From Opitutia bacterium (GTDB lineage: Bacteria > Verrucomicrobiota > Verrucomicrobiia > Opitutales > UBA953): a DNA stretch of 34,823 nt. The notes under the pieces were generated by a model that was not told the DNA's origin, made no database searches, and was given only the letters and a program-made list of their open reading frames with translations. Below, piece after piece: positions 1 through 9,516 of the stretch (the first letter of the stretch is position 1; every line of letters starts with the position of its first letter). A program made the position numbers and the translations under genes. The stretch lies in contig CANGNX010000005.1 in the NCBI GenBank assembly GCA_947455415.1, positions 1 through 34,823 of the forward strand, given 5' to 3'.

Positions 1-40
1 ACAGGTGCAGGCCTTCTTGGGGCTTGCACCTGTTGTTTTT
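1..40 (+). terminator. Rho-independent terminator of an upstream gene outside the window
   Basis: ACAGGTGCAGGCC-TTCTTG-GGCTTGCACCTGT stem-loop followed by TGTTTTT. Confidence 0.8.
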
Positions 41-71
41 TAGGCTAACAAAGGGTCTTCTTACCTAACCT

Positions 72-854
72 ATGAAACACTCCCTCCACGCCCTCGCCCT
101 CGCTGTTTTCAGCATGGGCATCGCTCAAGCTCAGTCCGCTGCCCCTGCAGCCCCTGCTCCAGTCGCCGTTGCCGATCTCTCGGCTCGCGCCAGCTTCTCT
201 TGGTCTTCCAAGAATGTCGCACGCGGCAAAGAGCGCTCCAGCGAAGAAGGTCTCCTCCAATCGCAAGTCACCTTAGAGTACAGCATCCCTTCTTTCCAGG
301 GTGTTTCCATTTACGCTAGCGCTTACAGTGCGGATGCTTTTGAGCGCACTTACACCATCGGTGGTCGCACGGATTCTTCCGTTGGCACCTTCGACATCGG
401 TTACCAGCACTCCACTGCAACTGCTGCTGCGGTTGGAACGATTGCTTCAAAGGGCTACACCCTCATTGAGTCAGACAAGGAAATCTATGTTGGCGTTGTA
501 GCTAATAAGGATGTGGCCCTGCGCCCTTCCTTGTATGTTTACTACAGCACCGAGCTAAAGCAGACCAACGTTGTGATCTCCGGTCGTAAGGACTTCGTGG
601 GCGGCGAAATCGGTCTCCCTGGTTTCGACCTCTCCACTAAGGTGTATGCCGGCTCGGTTAACTCCTCGGCTTCGGATTACGAAACGACGAAGAACGCTTA
701 CCTCTATGTAGGTGCCTCGGTGGACGTGACCCGCACCATTGGTGCTGGCGCAATTGTTGGCGTAGGTGCTCATTATGCCTACAACACCGATGGTCAGACC
801 GATACCAAGGGTAGCACGACCTGGTATAAGGCTTACGCTAACTTCCGCTTCTAA
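72..854 (+). CDS. Putative outer-membrane beta-barrel protein (TorF/Gcw_chp-like porin family)
   Basis: Signal peptide MKHSLHALALAVFSMGIAQAQ; alternating beta-strand pattern; terminal aromatic residue (YANFRF); terminator follows. Confidence 0.6.
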   Translation: MKHSLHALALAVFSMGIAQAQSAAPAAPAPVAVADLSARASFSWSSKNVARGKERSSEEGLLQSQVTLEYSIPSFQGVSIYASAYSADAFERTYTIGGRTDSSVGTFDIGYQHSTATAAAVGTIASKGYTLIESDKEIYVGVVANKDVALRPSLYVYYSTELKQTNVVISGRKDFVGGEIGLPGFDLSTKVYAGSVNSSASDYETTKNAYLYVGASVDVTRTIGAGAIVGVGAHYAYNTDGQTDTKGSTTWYKAYANFRF

Positions 855-878
855 GCCTTAAAAAGCCTAGATTTCCTC

Positions 879-915
879 AGAAGGGCGTGACTTTGGTCAC
901 GCCCTTCTTGTTTTT
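879..915 (+). terminator. Rho-independent terminator
   Basis: Perfect 13-bp stem AGAAGGGCGTGAC-TTTG-GTCACGCCCTTCT then TGTTTTT. Confidence 0.9.
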
Positions 916-1001
916 ACGATTTAGAGGCTCGAACCCCCTATTTCGCCTCTTTGGGTGTTGACGGAGGGGTCCCAAGTCTCATTTTCCGACTTTCCCTCTT
1001 T

Positions 1002-1436
1002 ATGAAGACCACGCTAGCTAAGAACGTGCAGCTCAAGGACAAGACCTGGTACATCATCGATGCCAAGGATCAAGTTCTAGGCCGACTCGCTGTCAAAATT
1101 GCCAACGTCCTCCGTGGACGTCACAAGCCAACCTACACGCCCCACGTCGACACGGGTGATTACGTCATCGTAATCAACGCCGACAAGGTGCGCCTGACGG
1201 GTTCGAAAGAAACCGACAAGACTTACATGTTCTTCACCGGTTGGGTAGGCACTGCTTACCGCCGCACCGCTGCGGCGATGCGCGAGCGTCGTCCTGAGTT
1301 CCTCGTGAAGCACGCCGTTAAAGGCATGCTTCCAAAGAATCGTTTGGCGAATGACATGCTCTTAAAGCTCCGTGTTTACGCGGGTGAAAAGCATGATCAC
1401 GCGGCTTCGAATCCTGTTCCATTTCCAAAAATCTAA
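1002..1436 (+). CDS. rplM: 50S ribosomal protein L13
   Basis: MKTTLAKNVQLKDKTWYIIDAKDQVLGRLAVKIANVLRGRHKPTYTPHVDTGDYVIVINA is a typical L13. The ATG at 1002 is preferred over the TTG-initiated ORF extension at 951. Confidence 0.97.
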   Translation: MKTTLAKNVQLKDKTWYIIDAKDQVLGRLAVKIANVLRGRHKPTYTPHVDTGDYVIVINADKVRLTGSKETDKTYMFFTGWVGTAYRRTAAAMRERRPEFLVKHAVKGMLPKNRLANDMLLKLRVYAGEKHDHAASNPVPFPKI

Positions 1437-1452
1437 TTACTAAAACGTTTCA

Positions 1453-1854
1453 ATGAGCGCTGCTAAGTCCTCTCCTATTTCTGCTGTCGGTCGTCGTAAG
1501 ACGGCTTCGGCTCGTATCCGCATCACGCGTGGTACCGGTATGATTTCCATCAACGGAAAGACCATCGAAGAATACCTTTACACCGAAGCCCTCGTTAAGT
1601 CGGCCACGGCTCCTCTCCGCACCTCCGGTCTCGAAGGTCAGATTGACGTCGCGGTTAACGTTATCGGTGGCGGTCCTAACGGACAAGCTGGTGCGATTTC
1701 TCATGGTTTGGCTCGTGCCATCCAGAAGATGGATCCAGCCCTGCGTGCCCCTTTAAAGAAAGACGGTCTCCTCACCCGCGATGGTCGTATGCGCGAGCGT
1801 AAGAAGCCCGGTCGTCCTGGTGCCCGTAAGCGTTTCCAGTTCTCCAAGCGCTAA
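1453..1854 (+). CDS. rpsI: 30S ribosomal protein S9
   Basis: AVGRRKTASARIRITRGTG... and C-terminal KKPGRPGARKRFQFSKR; directly downstream of rplM. Confidence 0.97.
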   Translation: MSAAKSSPISAVGRRKTASARIRITRGTGMISINGKTIEEYLYTEALVKSATAPLRTSGLEGQIDVAVNVIGGGPNGQAGAISHGLARAIQKMDPALRAPLKKDGLLTRDGRMRERKKPGRPGARKRFQFSKR

Positions 1855-1882
1855 ACCGCCTCTGGAAACAGGAACTATCAAG

Positions 1883-1906
1883 GCCCCGGCACCCCGGGGC
1901 TTTTTT
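1883..1906 (+). terminator. Rho-independent terminator after rpsI
   Basis: GCCCCGG-CACC-CCGGGGC followed by TTTTTT. Confidence 0.88.
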
Positions 1907-1965
1907 ATTGCCCAGTTTTCTATGTCCAAGCGTCCAAACGTCGTTTAATCCTCTTTCATTCCGCT

Positions 1966-3015
1966 ATGTCCCAAACATTGACCAAAGTCGGTATTGTAGG
2001 CGCCTCGGGTTACACCGGGGAGGAGTTGGTGCGTGTCCTAGCCCAACACCCCAAGGTATCGCTCGCCGCCGTGTGTTCGCGGTCGTTGGCGGGCAAGTTG
2101 GTCGTGGACGAGTTACCGCGGTTGCGGGGACTGGTCGATGGCTCGCTGAAATTTTCTGCCTCATCGCCGGCCGAGTGTGCCGCATCCGATGTCGCCGTCT
2201 GGTTCTTGGCCTTACCTCACGGTGTCGCGACGGAGTATGCCGCGCCCTTGGTGGCGGCGGGTAAACAAGTCTTGGATCTCTCGGCGGATTTCCGGTTACG
2301 GAATCTGGATAATTATAAAAAATATTACGGACACGAGCACCCTGCGCCCGCGTTGGTGGCCCAAGCACGGTACGTGATTCCTGAATTACAAACCGATGCC
2401 GCGTGGAAATCGTCGAAACTCATTGCGTGCCCCGGTTGTTATCCCACGAGCATTCAGGTGCCAGTCGTGCCGCTTTTACGGGCTGGTTTATTGAAGCCCG
2501 AGCCTGGTCGGTTGATTATTAATTCTTACAGTGGTGTTTCGGGTGCGGGTAAAAAAGCCGATGTGAATTACCTTTTCTGTGAACGGGAGGGCTCGGTGAA
2601 AGCTTACGGCATTCCGGGTCACCGGCACATTGCGGAAATCGAAGAAGCTTTTTCGGCCGCGGCGGGTCAGTCCGTGGTCATTCAATTTAATCCGCACCTC
2701 GCGCCGATGCATCGGGGAATTGCGACCACGATTGTCGTGCCAGCGCCTGGTGTGACGGCGGCACAAGTCGAAGCCTGTTGGCAGAAGGCCTATGCCGATA
2801 AACCGTTTGTCTCGATTCTGAAATCGGGAGATTTCCCTGATACGGCACATGTCGCGAACACGAATCGGGTTTCGATTTCCGTCGTCGCCGATGCTCGGAC
2901 GGGAAATTTAATTATCACTTCGGTGATTGATAACCTTTTGAAAGGTGCGGGCGGACAAGCGGTACAGGCCCTAAACTTGATGATGGGTTGGGCTGAAACC
3001 ACAGGTTTACGCTAA
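1966..3015 (+). CDS. argC: N-acetyl-gamma-glutamyl-phosphate reductase
   Basis: GIVGASGYTGEELVRVL N-terminus, CPGCYPTS catalytic Cys motif, GHRHIAEIEE, HLAPMHRGI. Confidence 0.97.
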   Translation: MSQTLTKVGIVGASGYTGEELVRVLAQHPKVSLAAVCSRSLAGKLVVDELPRLRGLVDGSLKFSASSPAECAASDVAVWFLALPHGVATEYAAPLVAAGKQVLDLSADFRLRNLDNYKKYYGHEHPAPALVAQARYVIPELQTDAAWKSSKLIACPGCYPTSIQVPVVPLLRAGLLKPEPGRLIINSYSGVSGAGKKADVNYLFCEREGSVKAYGIPGHRHIAEIEEAFSAAAGQSVVIQFNPHLAPMHRGIATTIVVPAPGVTAAQVEACWQKAYADKPFVSILKSGDFPDTAHVANTNRVSISVVADARTGNLIITSVIDNLLKGAGGQAVQALNLMMGWAETTGLR

Positions 3016-3028
3016 GCGATTTTATCCA

Positions 3029-4258
3029 ATGGCTATTGAGTTTTTCAACGATTCACCTGGCATCACGGATGTCCCTGGCTTTCGCCTCGGTGCGAGCGGC
3101 TGCGACATTCGCAATAAGGGTTTAGAGCGGATGGACTTAGCTTTAATTGTAGCGGACCGACCCTGTGCAGCCGCGGGAGTCTTTACCACAAATGATGTTA
3201 AAGCTGCCCCTGTACGCTTTTGTCAGTCGGCCTTAATTGCTTCCAAGGGCATGGTCCGTGGCATTGTTGCCAACAGTGGCAATGCGAACGCCTGCACGTC
3301 GATGCAGGGCGATGAAGATGCTTTAGCGATGGCTAAATTGTCGGCCGCAGCAGTGGGTGCGCCGAATGAAACCTTCATGGTTTGTTCCACGGGTCGGATT
3401 GGTGAGCTCTTGCCGATGAAAAAAGTCGCAGCTGGAATTGCCCAAGCTGCTCAGCGTTTGTCGCGTGATTCAGCCGAAGGCATGCGGGCAGCGGAGGCGA
3501 TTTTAACTTCTGATACCAGGCCCAAAACCGCTACGGCGTGTTTTAATTGGCAGGGCAAAAAAATCTCCGTGGCTGGTTTTGCCAAAGGCGCGGGCATGAT
3601 TGAGCCTAATATGGCGACCATGTTGGCTTTTGTGGCCACGGATATTTCTGCCTCACCTGAATTTCTTAAAGCGGCCCTAAAGTCGGCCACCGATCAATCC
3701 TTTAACTGCGTCAGTGTCGATGGCGACATGTCGACCAACGACACGGTCATCTTGCTCGCATCGGGAGCATCGGGTGTGGGGGTGGATGCGTCGGCCGACG
3801 GTGCGCTGCAAAAACTTTTCCAAGAAGCTTTGGATAAAATCTGTTTTGCCTTGGCCGAGAAGATTGTCGGCGATGGCGAAAAAATCACGAAGGTCGTCGC
3901 GGTTGAAGTTGAGGGCGCACGTCAACGGGCGGACGCTGAAAAAATTGCCCGAGCCATTGGCAATTCACTTTTGGTGAAGTCATCCTGGTTTGGTGAAGAC
4001 CCGAATTGGGGTCGGCTGGCCGATGCTGCGGGCTACGCTCGAACGGGTCTCGATGAGGCCAAGTTGGATATTCATTATGAAGACGTCCCGGCTGTCCTGG
4101 CGGGCAAGCCGTTGCCTGAAAATAAGCCACGCTGGAAGGAAATCGTGAAAGCCCGTCAGTTCCGGGTGCGGATTAATCTGAACCTCGGTTCGGCTAAGTT
4201 TAGGCTCTTGGCTTCGGATCTGACGGACGGGTATGTGAATTACAACAAGAGTGAGTAA
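3029..4258 (+). CDS. argJ: Glutamate N-acetyltransferase / amino-acid N-acetyltransferase
   Basis: [15 protein letters not shown] self-cleavage region, [24 protein letters not shown]; in the arg cluster. Confidence 0.96.
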   Translation: MAIEFFNDSPGITDVPGFRLGASGCDIRNKGLERMDLALIVADRPCAAAGVFTTNDVKAAPVRFCQSALIASKGMVRGIVANSGNANACTSMQGDEDALAMAKLSAAAVGAPNETFMVCSTGRIGELLPMKKVAAGIAQAAQRLSRDSAEGMRAAEAILTSDTRPKTATACFNWQGKKISVAGFAKGAGMIEPNMATMLAFVATDISASPEFLKAALKSATDQSFNCVSVDGDMSTNDTVILLASGASGVGVDASADGALQKLFQEALDKICFALAEKIVGDGEKITKVVAVEVEGARQRADAEKIARAIGNSLLVKSSWFGEDPNWGRLADAAGYARTGLDEAKLDIHYEDVPAVLAGKPLPENKPRWKEIVKARQFRVRINLNLGSAKFRLLASDLTDGYVNYNKSE

Positions 4259-4314
4259 TTGCATTTTCCGTTTGCACGTCTGCCCGCACCTCTGACACTG
4301 CTTTTCTGACTGTA

Positions 4315-5199
4315 ATGAGTACTCCCGCTGCTGCGCTTAAAGCCGAAGTTCTTCTCGAGGCCCTGCCTTATATCCAAAAATTCCGTGGCTCAACCTTCGT
4401 GGTTAAATACGGCGGAAGCTTCATGGATGATCCGAACCCGGAAGGTCGAGATCGGGTCGCGACAGATATCGCTTTCTTGGCGGCCGTAGGCATCCAAGTT
4501 GTGGTCGTACATGGTGGCGGCAAGGCCATCACGCGTGCGATGGATGGCGCGGGCATTAAATCGGAATTCCGTGGTGGTATGCGCGTGACGGATGCCTCGA
4601 CCGTGAAGATTGTGGAACAAACGTTGAACGTCGAAATCAACGGTCAGATTTGTAATTCATTACGAGCACGCGGTGCGAATCCTTTGGGCATGCCTGGTAA
4701 TCACGTGAACCTTTGCGAAAAACTTTTCGGTGCGGATGACGACGGCAACCCCGTCGATATTGGTTACGTAGGCGATATCAAATTTGTGAAAGCGAAGCTG
4801 ATCAAAAAAGCTTTGGCCGATGGCTTTTTGCCCGTCGTTTCACCGATTGCACTCGATGCGGATGACCAGCCTTACAATACCAACGCCGATGTGGCTGCCG
4901 CCGCGGTGGCGGATTCATTGCGTGCACGCCGCCTGATTTTTATGAGCGATGTGCCGGGTCTTCTGGCTAATCCCGCTGATCCTGCTTCGTTAATTACGAC
5001 CTTAAAGGTCAGTGAAGTCGATGAACTCAAGCGCAAGGGTGTGATTGCCGGTGGCATGATTCCCAAGGTCGACAGCGCTGTGAAAGCCCTGAAAGAGGGC
5101 GTACGTCGCGTACACTTTATTGACGGTCGGGTGCCCCACTCACTGTTACTCGAAGTCTTTACCGATAAAGGTATCGGTACGGAAATCATCCATGGCTAA
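4315..5199 (+). CDS. argB: Acetylglutamate kinase
   Basis: [41 protein letters not shown]. Confidence 0.97.
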   Translation: MSTPAAALKAEVLLEALPYIQKFRGSTFVVKYGGSFMDDPNPEGRDRVATDIAFLAAVGIQVVVVHGGGKAITRAMDGAGIKSEFRGGMRVTDASTVKIVEQTLNVEINGQICNSLRARGANPLGMPGNHVNLCEKLFGADDDGNPVDIGYVGDIKFVKAKLIKKALADGFLPVVSPIALDADDQPYNTNADVAAAAVADSLRARRLIFMSDVPGLLANPADPASLITTLKVSEVDELKRKGVIAGGMIPKVDSAVKALKEGVRRVHFIDGRVPHSLLLEVFTDKGIGTEIIHG

Positions 5200-6425
5200 T
5201 GAGTGAGTCGTCGCATCATTCGGACGAGACTGCGGCATTGTACGCACGCCACATTGCGCACAACTATGCCACGCCGGCGATTTCGCTGGTTCGCGGCGAG
5301 GGTACATGGGTTTGGGATTCCAATGGTAAAAAGTATTTAGATTTTGCTTCCGGCATTGCCGTCAACGCAATCGGACACGCCCATCCAACGTGGGTGAAGC
5401 GCGTCGCCGCCCAGGCGGGCAAGCTCGTGCATGTCAGCAATCTTTATCGGAATGAGCCGCAAGGTCGTTTGGCGGCAACGCTGGCCAACTACTGTGGGGC
5501 TGGACGGGTTTTATTTTGTAACAGTGGAGCGGAAGCGAACGAGGCATTGCTGAAATTAGCACGGCTGCACGGAAAGAAAAAATCCGGCGTTGAAGGTCAG
5601 TGCATTGGCGTCGTGGTAGCAGAGCGCGCGTTTCACGGTCGCACCTTTGGTGGGATGTCGGCCACGCCGCAGGAAAAAATTCAAAATGGTTTCCGCCCTT
5701 TATTGTCGGGTTTTTCTTCAGCCCCGCTGAATGATATTAAGGCCTGGGATAAGGCGATTAGTGCCACTGAAACCGCGGCCGTCTTACTCGAGACGATTCA
5801 AGGTGAGGGTGGTATCTTTACGGCGGACCCCGCTTTCTTGCGCGAACTACAGGCGATTTGTAAGGCGCGTAATGTTCTATTTTTAATTGATGAGATCCAG
5901 TGCGGCATTGGACGTACGGGGAAATTCTTTGCTTACGAATATGCCGGCGTGAAGCCCGATGCGATTGCGATGGCGAAGGGACTTGGGGGCGGTTTCCCCA
6001 TTGGCGCTATTTGGATGGCACCGCCGCACGATGAACTTTTTCAGCCTGGTTCACATGGAACAACTTTTGGTGGCGGGGCACTCGCGGCCACTGCCGCTCT
6101 GGCGGTCCTCGAAGTCATCGAGCAAGAAAAACTCTTAGCTAAAGTCTTTGACCGGTCGCCCGCTTGGCATGAGGCCCTTAAAGGCTTAGCGAAAAAATAC
6201 CCGGCTCTCATTAAAGAAGTCCGTGGCCTTGGTTACATGGCAGGTGTGGCCATGAATGTGGATCCCGTACCAGTAGTCGCCGCGTTGCGCGAAGCTGGTT
6301 TGCTGGCAGTACCTGCTAGTGGAATCGCCATTCGCCTCTTGCCTCCGCTGAATGCTTCGGTGGCCGAGCTCGCTGCCAGTGTCGAAATTTTTGATCGGGT
6401 CTTGGCCGGCATTAAAACCGCTTAA
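5199..6425 (+). CDS. argD: Acetylornithine aminotransferase (class III PLP-dependent)
   Basis: GKKYLDFASGIAVNAIGHAHP, FLIDEIQCGIGRTGKFFAYE, AMAKGLGGGFPIGA; TAATG overlap with the argB stop. Confidence 0.95.
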   Translation: MSESSHHSDETAALYARHIAHNYATPAISLVRGEGTWVWDSNGKKYLDFASGIAVNAIGHAHPTWVKRVAAQAGKLVHVSNLYRNEPQGRLAATLANYCGAGRVLFCNSGAEANEALLKLARLHGKKKSGVEGQCIGVVVAERAFHGRTFGGMSATPQEKIQNGFRPLLSGFSSAPLNDIKAWDKAISATETAAVLLETIQGEGGIFTADPAFLRELQAICKARNVLFLIDEIQCGIGRTGKFFAYEYAGVKPDAIAMAKGLGGGFPIGAIWMAPPHDELFQPGSHGTTFGGGALAATAALAVLEVIEQEKLLAKVFDRSPAWHEALKGLAKKYPALIKEVRGLGYMAGVAMNVDPVPVVAALREAGLLAVPASGIAIRLLPPLNASVAELAASVEIFDRVLAGIKTA

Positions 6426-6494
6426 ACGTCCAATTTAGGCACTATTTTCCTCTGTCCAAAAGCTGTTTGGTAGTTATTTTCAACTTTTCCTTTC

Positions 6495-7442
6495 ATGCGT
6501 CACTTCCTCAAAGAGACCGATTTAACCGTCGCCGAAACCGCTTCGGTGTTCGCCCATGCGGCGGCACTGAAGGCAGGGCGGGGGAAGGATGTATCGAATG
6601 CGTTGGCCCGTCAGTCCTGGGGCTTACTCTTTTTTAAGAAGAGCACGCGGACGCGCGTATCTTTTCAAGTCGGCGTTCATGAGCTCGGCGGCTTGCCCGT
6701 CATGCTCAATGCGGACGACATGCAAATCTCGCGTGGCGAAACGGTGGCCGATACTGCCAAAGTACTTTCGCGTTACCTGCACGGCATGGTGATTCGTTGT
6801 CACGAGCATACCTTGCTCGAAGATTTTGCGAAGTGCGGCACGATGCCCGTCGTCAATGCACTCTCTGATTTTTTACACCCCTGTCAGTTCATGACCGATA
6901 TGTTCACGCTTGCTGAGCGTTGGTCGAAGGGAAAGCCCGAGCATTATGCGGCTTCGCTGAAAGGACGGAAGATCGCGTTTCTCGGTGACACTGCGTGCAA
7001 TATGGCTAACTCCTTTGTGTTGGGCGGTGCGGCACTCGGAATTGAAATCGCATTGGCTGGACCTAAGGGCTACGAGCCCTCGGCCGAAATTCGTGAACAG
7101 CTGAAGCGCGATGGCTTGAAGGAGACTTTTACTTTTACAACGGACGCCGCAACGGCGGTCAAGGGTGCCGACATGGTTTACACTGATGTGTGGGTCAGCA
7201 TGGGCATGGAAGCCGAGAAGGCCGAACGCCTGAAGACCATGCAGCCTTATCAGGTTAATGCGGCCTTAATGAAGCATGCGAAGCCCGACGCCTATTTCAT
7301 GCACTGCCTGCCCGCGCATCCCGGTGAAGAAGTTTCAGCGGATGTATTGGCAAGTCCGCAGAGCATTATTTTTGATCAAGCGGAGAACCGTCTACACGTG
7401 CAGAAGGCCATCCTCGCTTTCCTGACGGGCACTGCCCGCTAA
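6495..7442 (+). CDS. argF: Ornithine carbamoyltransferase
   Basis: FFKKSTRTRVSFQVG carbamoyl-phosphate motif, HPCQFMTDMFT, MHCLPAHPGEEV. Confidence 0.96.
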   Translation: MRHFLKETDLTVAETASVFAHAAALKAGRGKDVSNALARQSWGLLFFKKSTRTRVSFQVGVHELGGLPVMLNADDMQISRGETVADTAKVLSRYLHGMVIRCHEHTLLEDFAKCGTMPVVNALSDFLHPCQFMTDMFTLAERWSKGKPEHYAASLKGRKIAFLGDTACNMANSFVLGGAALGIEIALAGPKGYEPSAEIREQLKRDGLKETFTFTTDAATAVKGADMVYTDVWVSMGMEAEKAERLKTMQPYQVNAALMKHAKPDAYFMHCLPAHPGEEVSADVLASPQSIIFDQAENRLHVQKAILAFLTGTAR

Positions 7443-7460
7443 ATATTTTTTATTATACTC

Positions 7461-8717
7461 ATGAGCAAAAAGAAGAAAATCGTTCTCGCCTATTCGGGCG
7501 GCCTCGACACCTCCGTCCTCCTTTCTTGGATCAAGGATAAGCACCAAGCTGAGATGATCGCCTTTTGTGCGGACATCGGACAGGAAGATGAATTGAAGGG
7601 CTTGAAACAGAAGGCACTTAAGACCGGCGCCTCGAAGTTGTACATCGATGACCTCCAAGCTGAGTTCGCCCGCGATTTTATTTTCCCGATGATGCAAGCG
7701 GGAGCCCTTTATGAAGGACAGTATTACCTCGGTACTTCGATTGCCCGACCTCTCATTGCTAAACGCATGGTGGAGATTGCCCGTAAAGAAGGCGCCACCG
7801 CGATTGCACACGGTGCGACCGGTAAGGGTAACGATCAGGTGCGCTTTGAGCTCACCTGTGCTGCTTTAGCACCTGATTTGGAAATCATCGCCCCCTGGCG
7901 CGATGAAAGTTTCCGCAGCGATTTCCCCGGCCGTGCGGAGATGATTGCTTACTGTGCGAAGAATAAGATTCCCGTCGAAGCCAGTGCGAAAAAGCCCTAT
8001 TCATCGGATCGCAATCTCTTACACATCTCCTACGAGGCGGGTATTTTAGAAGACCCATGGATGGATGCGTTCGCCCCTGCCAATAAAGCGATGTTTAAGC
8101 TTTCGGTGGCACCTGAAGATGCGCCGAACAAAGCGGAGTATGTTGAATTAGAATTCCGTCAGGGTGATTGCATTGCGGTTAACGGCAAGAAATTGAGCCC
8201 CCTCGAAGTCATGCGCACGCTGAATAAGATTGGTGGCCGTCATGGCGTGGGTCGTGTCGACATGGTGGAGAATCGTTTCGTCGGCATGAAGAGTCGCGGT
8301 GTTTACGAAACCCCTGGTGGCACCATTTTGCACTTTGCTCACCGCCAAATCGAGTCGCTCACCATGGATCGTGAAGTCATGCACTTGCGCGATTCTCTCG
8401 TTCCACGTTACGCCACTCTGGTTTACAATGGTTTCTGGTACGCACCGGAGCGTTTGGCTTTGCAGGCACTCATCACCGAGTCCCAGCGTAACGTCACGGG
8501 CACGGTGCGCGTGAAATTGTATAAGGGTGGAGTTTATGTGGCCGGACGAAAGAGCCCGCGCTCCCTTTATAATCCGCATATTGCGACCATGGAGGCGGAC
8601 CCCACCAAGGCTTACAATCAGAACGACGCTACGGGCTTCATTCGCCTCAATGGTTTGCGCCTGCGCGTGAACTCAAAGGTCAATGGCGTGCAGAACCTCA
8701 GTAAGACTGTTCGCTAA
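7461..8717 (+). CDS. argG: Argininosuccinate synthase
   Basis: [22 protein letters not shown]-loop; [28 protein letters not shown]. Confidence 0.97.
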   Translation: MSKKKKIVLAYSGGLDTSVLLSWIKDKHQAEMIAFCADIGQEDELKGLKQKALKTGASKLYIDDLQAEFARDFIFPMMQAGALYEGQYYLGTSIARPLIAKRMVEIARKEGATAIAHGATGKGNDQVRFELTCAALAPDLEIIAPWRDESFRSDFPGRAEMIAYCAKNKIPVEASAKKPYSSDRNLLHISYEAGILEDPWMDAFAPANKAMFKLSVAPEDAPNKAEYVELEFRQGDCIAVNGKKLSPLEVMRTLNKIGGRHGVGRVDMVENRFVGMKSRGVYETPGGTILHFAHRQIESLTMDREVMHLRDSLVPRYATLVYNGFWYAPERLALQALITESQRNVTGTVRVKLYKGGVYVAGRKSPRSLYNPHIATMEADPTKAYNQNDATGFIRLNGLRLRVNSKVNGVQNLSKTVR

Positions 8718-8733
8718 GACTTAACCCAAGTAT

Positions 8734-8762
8734 AAAAAAGGCGTCCGATGGACGCCTTTTTT
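8734..8762. terminator. Bidirectional Rho-independent terminator between argG (+) and tRNA-Cys (-)
   Basis: AAAAAAGGCGTCC-GAT-GGACGCCTTTTTT, with A- and T-tracts on both sides of a GC stem. Confidence 0.9.
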
Positions 8763-8771
8763 GTTTTAAAT

Positions 8772-8846
8772 TGGAGGCGCGGGTCGGAATTGAACCGACG
8801 CATGGGGCTTTTGCAGAGCCCGGCCTTACCACTTGGCTACCGCGCC
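8772..8846 (-). tRNA. tRNA-Cys (anticodon GCA)
   Basis: Minus strand GGCGCGGTAGCCAAGTGGTAAGGCCGGGCTCTGCAAAAGCCCCATGCGTCGGTTCAATTCCGACCCGCGCCTCCA. Full cloverleaf, anticodon loop CTGCAAA, encoded CCA. Confidence 0.96.
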
Positions 8847-8943
8847 TAACGTTGACTGGGGGCAATCCTGACTCGCCCCACCTTTCTTTCAAGGGTTTTA
8901 TGCATGGGCTTTCCTTTCCCTAAATACCCTGTAAATAAGGGGT

Positions 8944-9435
8944 ATGTTGCCTCCGCCCCCGTTTCGTATTGGTCAAGGGTACGATATCCATCCCTTGGTG
9001 GCGGGGCGTGCGTGTATCTTGGGCGGTGTGAAAATTCCGTCCGACGTGGGTCCCGAGGGTCACTCGGATGCGGATGTATTATTGCACGCGATAGCGGATG
9101 CAATTTTAGGTGCCGCAGGGCTGCGTGATATTGGACATTATTTTCCTAATACCGACCTCACTTTGCAGGGCATGAATTCGGGTGTGATTGTCAAAAAAGC
9201 GGTGAGTGAAGTCACGGCCCTGGGTTGGAGAATCGGGAATGTCGATCTCGTGGTGTTAGCCGAGCGACCCAAGATCAGTCCGCATATTTCTGAGATGAAA
9301 AAAAGTGTGGCCCAGCTCTTGGGTGTCGAGGTGGGACAAGTCGGAATTAAAGCGACGACTAATGAGGGAATGGACGCGATTGGGCAGGGTAAGGCTTTGG
9401 CCGTGCAGGCAGTTTGCCTCATTTATCGGGGTTAA
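8944..9435 (+). CDS. ispF: 2-C-methyl-D-erythritol 2,4-cyclodiphosphate synthase
   Basis: RIGQGYDIHPLV, GHSDADVLLHAIADAILGAAGLRDIGHYFP, KATTNEGMDAIGQGKA. Confidence 0.96.
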   Translation: MLPPPPFRIGQGYDIHPLVAGRACILGGVKIPSDVGPEGHSDADVLLHAIADAILGAAGLRDIGHYFPNTDLTLQGMNSGVIVKKAVSEVTALGWRIGNVDLVVLAERPKISPHISEMKKSVAQLLGVEVGQVGIKATTNEGMDAIGQGKALAVQAVCLIYRG

Positions 9436-9454
9436 GGTGCCTTTTTTGCCATTG

Positions 9455-9516
9455 AGGCTTGTCAAAAGCCTATAAAAAGCCCATTTTAATGGGCTACTCT
9501 CTTTAGAGGTAGCCCT
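9455..9516 (+). promoter_or_regulatory. Candidate structured leader RNA with alternative pairings upstream of ndk
   Basis: AGGCTT(9455-9460)/AAGCCT(9466-9471); AGCCCATT(9478-9485)/AATGGGCT(9488-9495); GGGCTACTCT(9491-9500)/AGAGGTAGCCC(9505-9515). The last two share GGGCT and are mutually exclusive; the third contains the SD AGAGG. Confidence 0.5.

Noticed and set aside
951-1001. N-terminal extension of rplM from the TTG at 951
   Set aside because: L13 proteins begin near MKTxLAK; the extension lacks homology and overlaps a probable leader structure.
1964-2368. 134-aa minus-strand ORF antisense to argC
   Set aside because: Arg/Pro-rich shadow ORF opposite a confidently identified gene.
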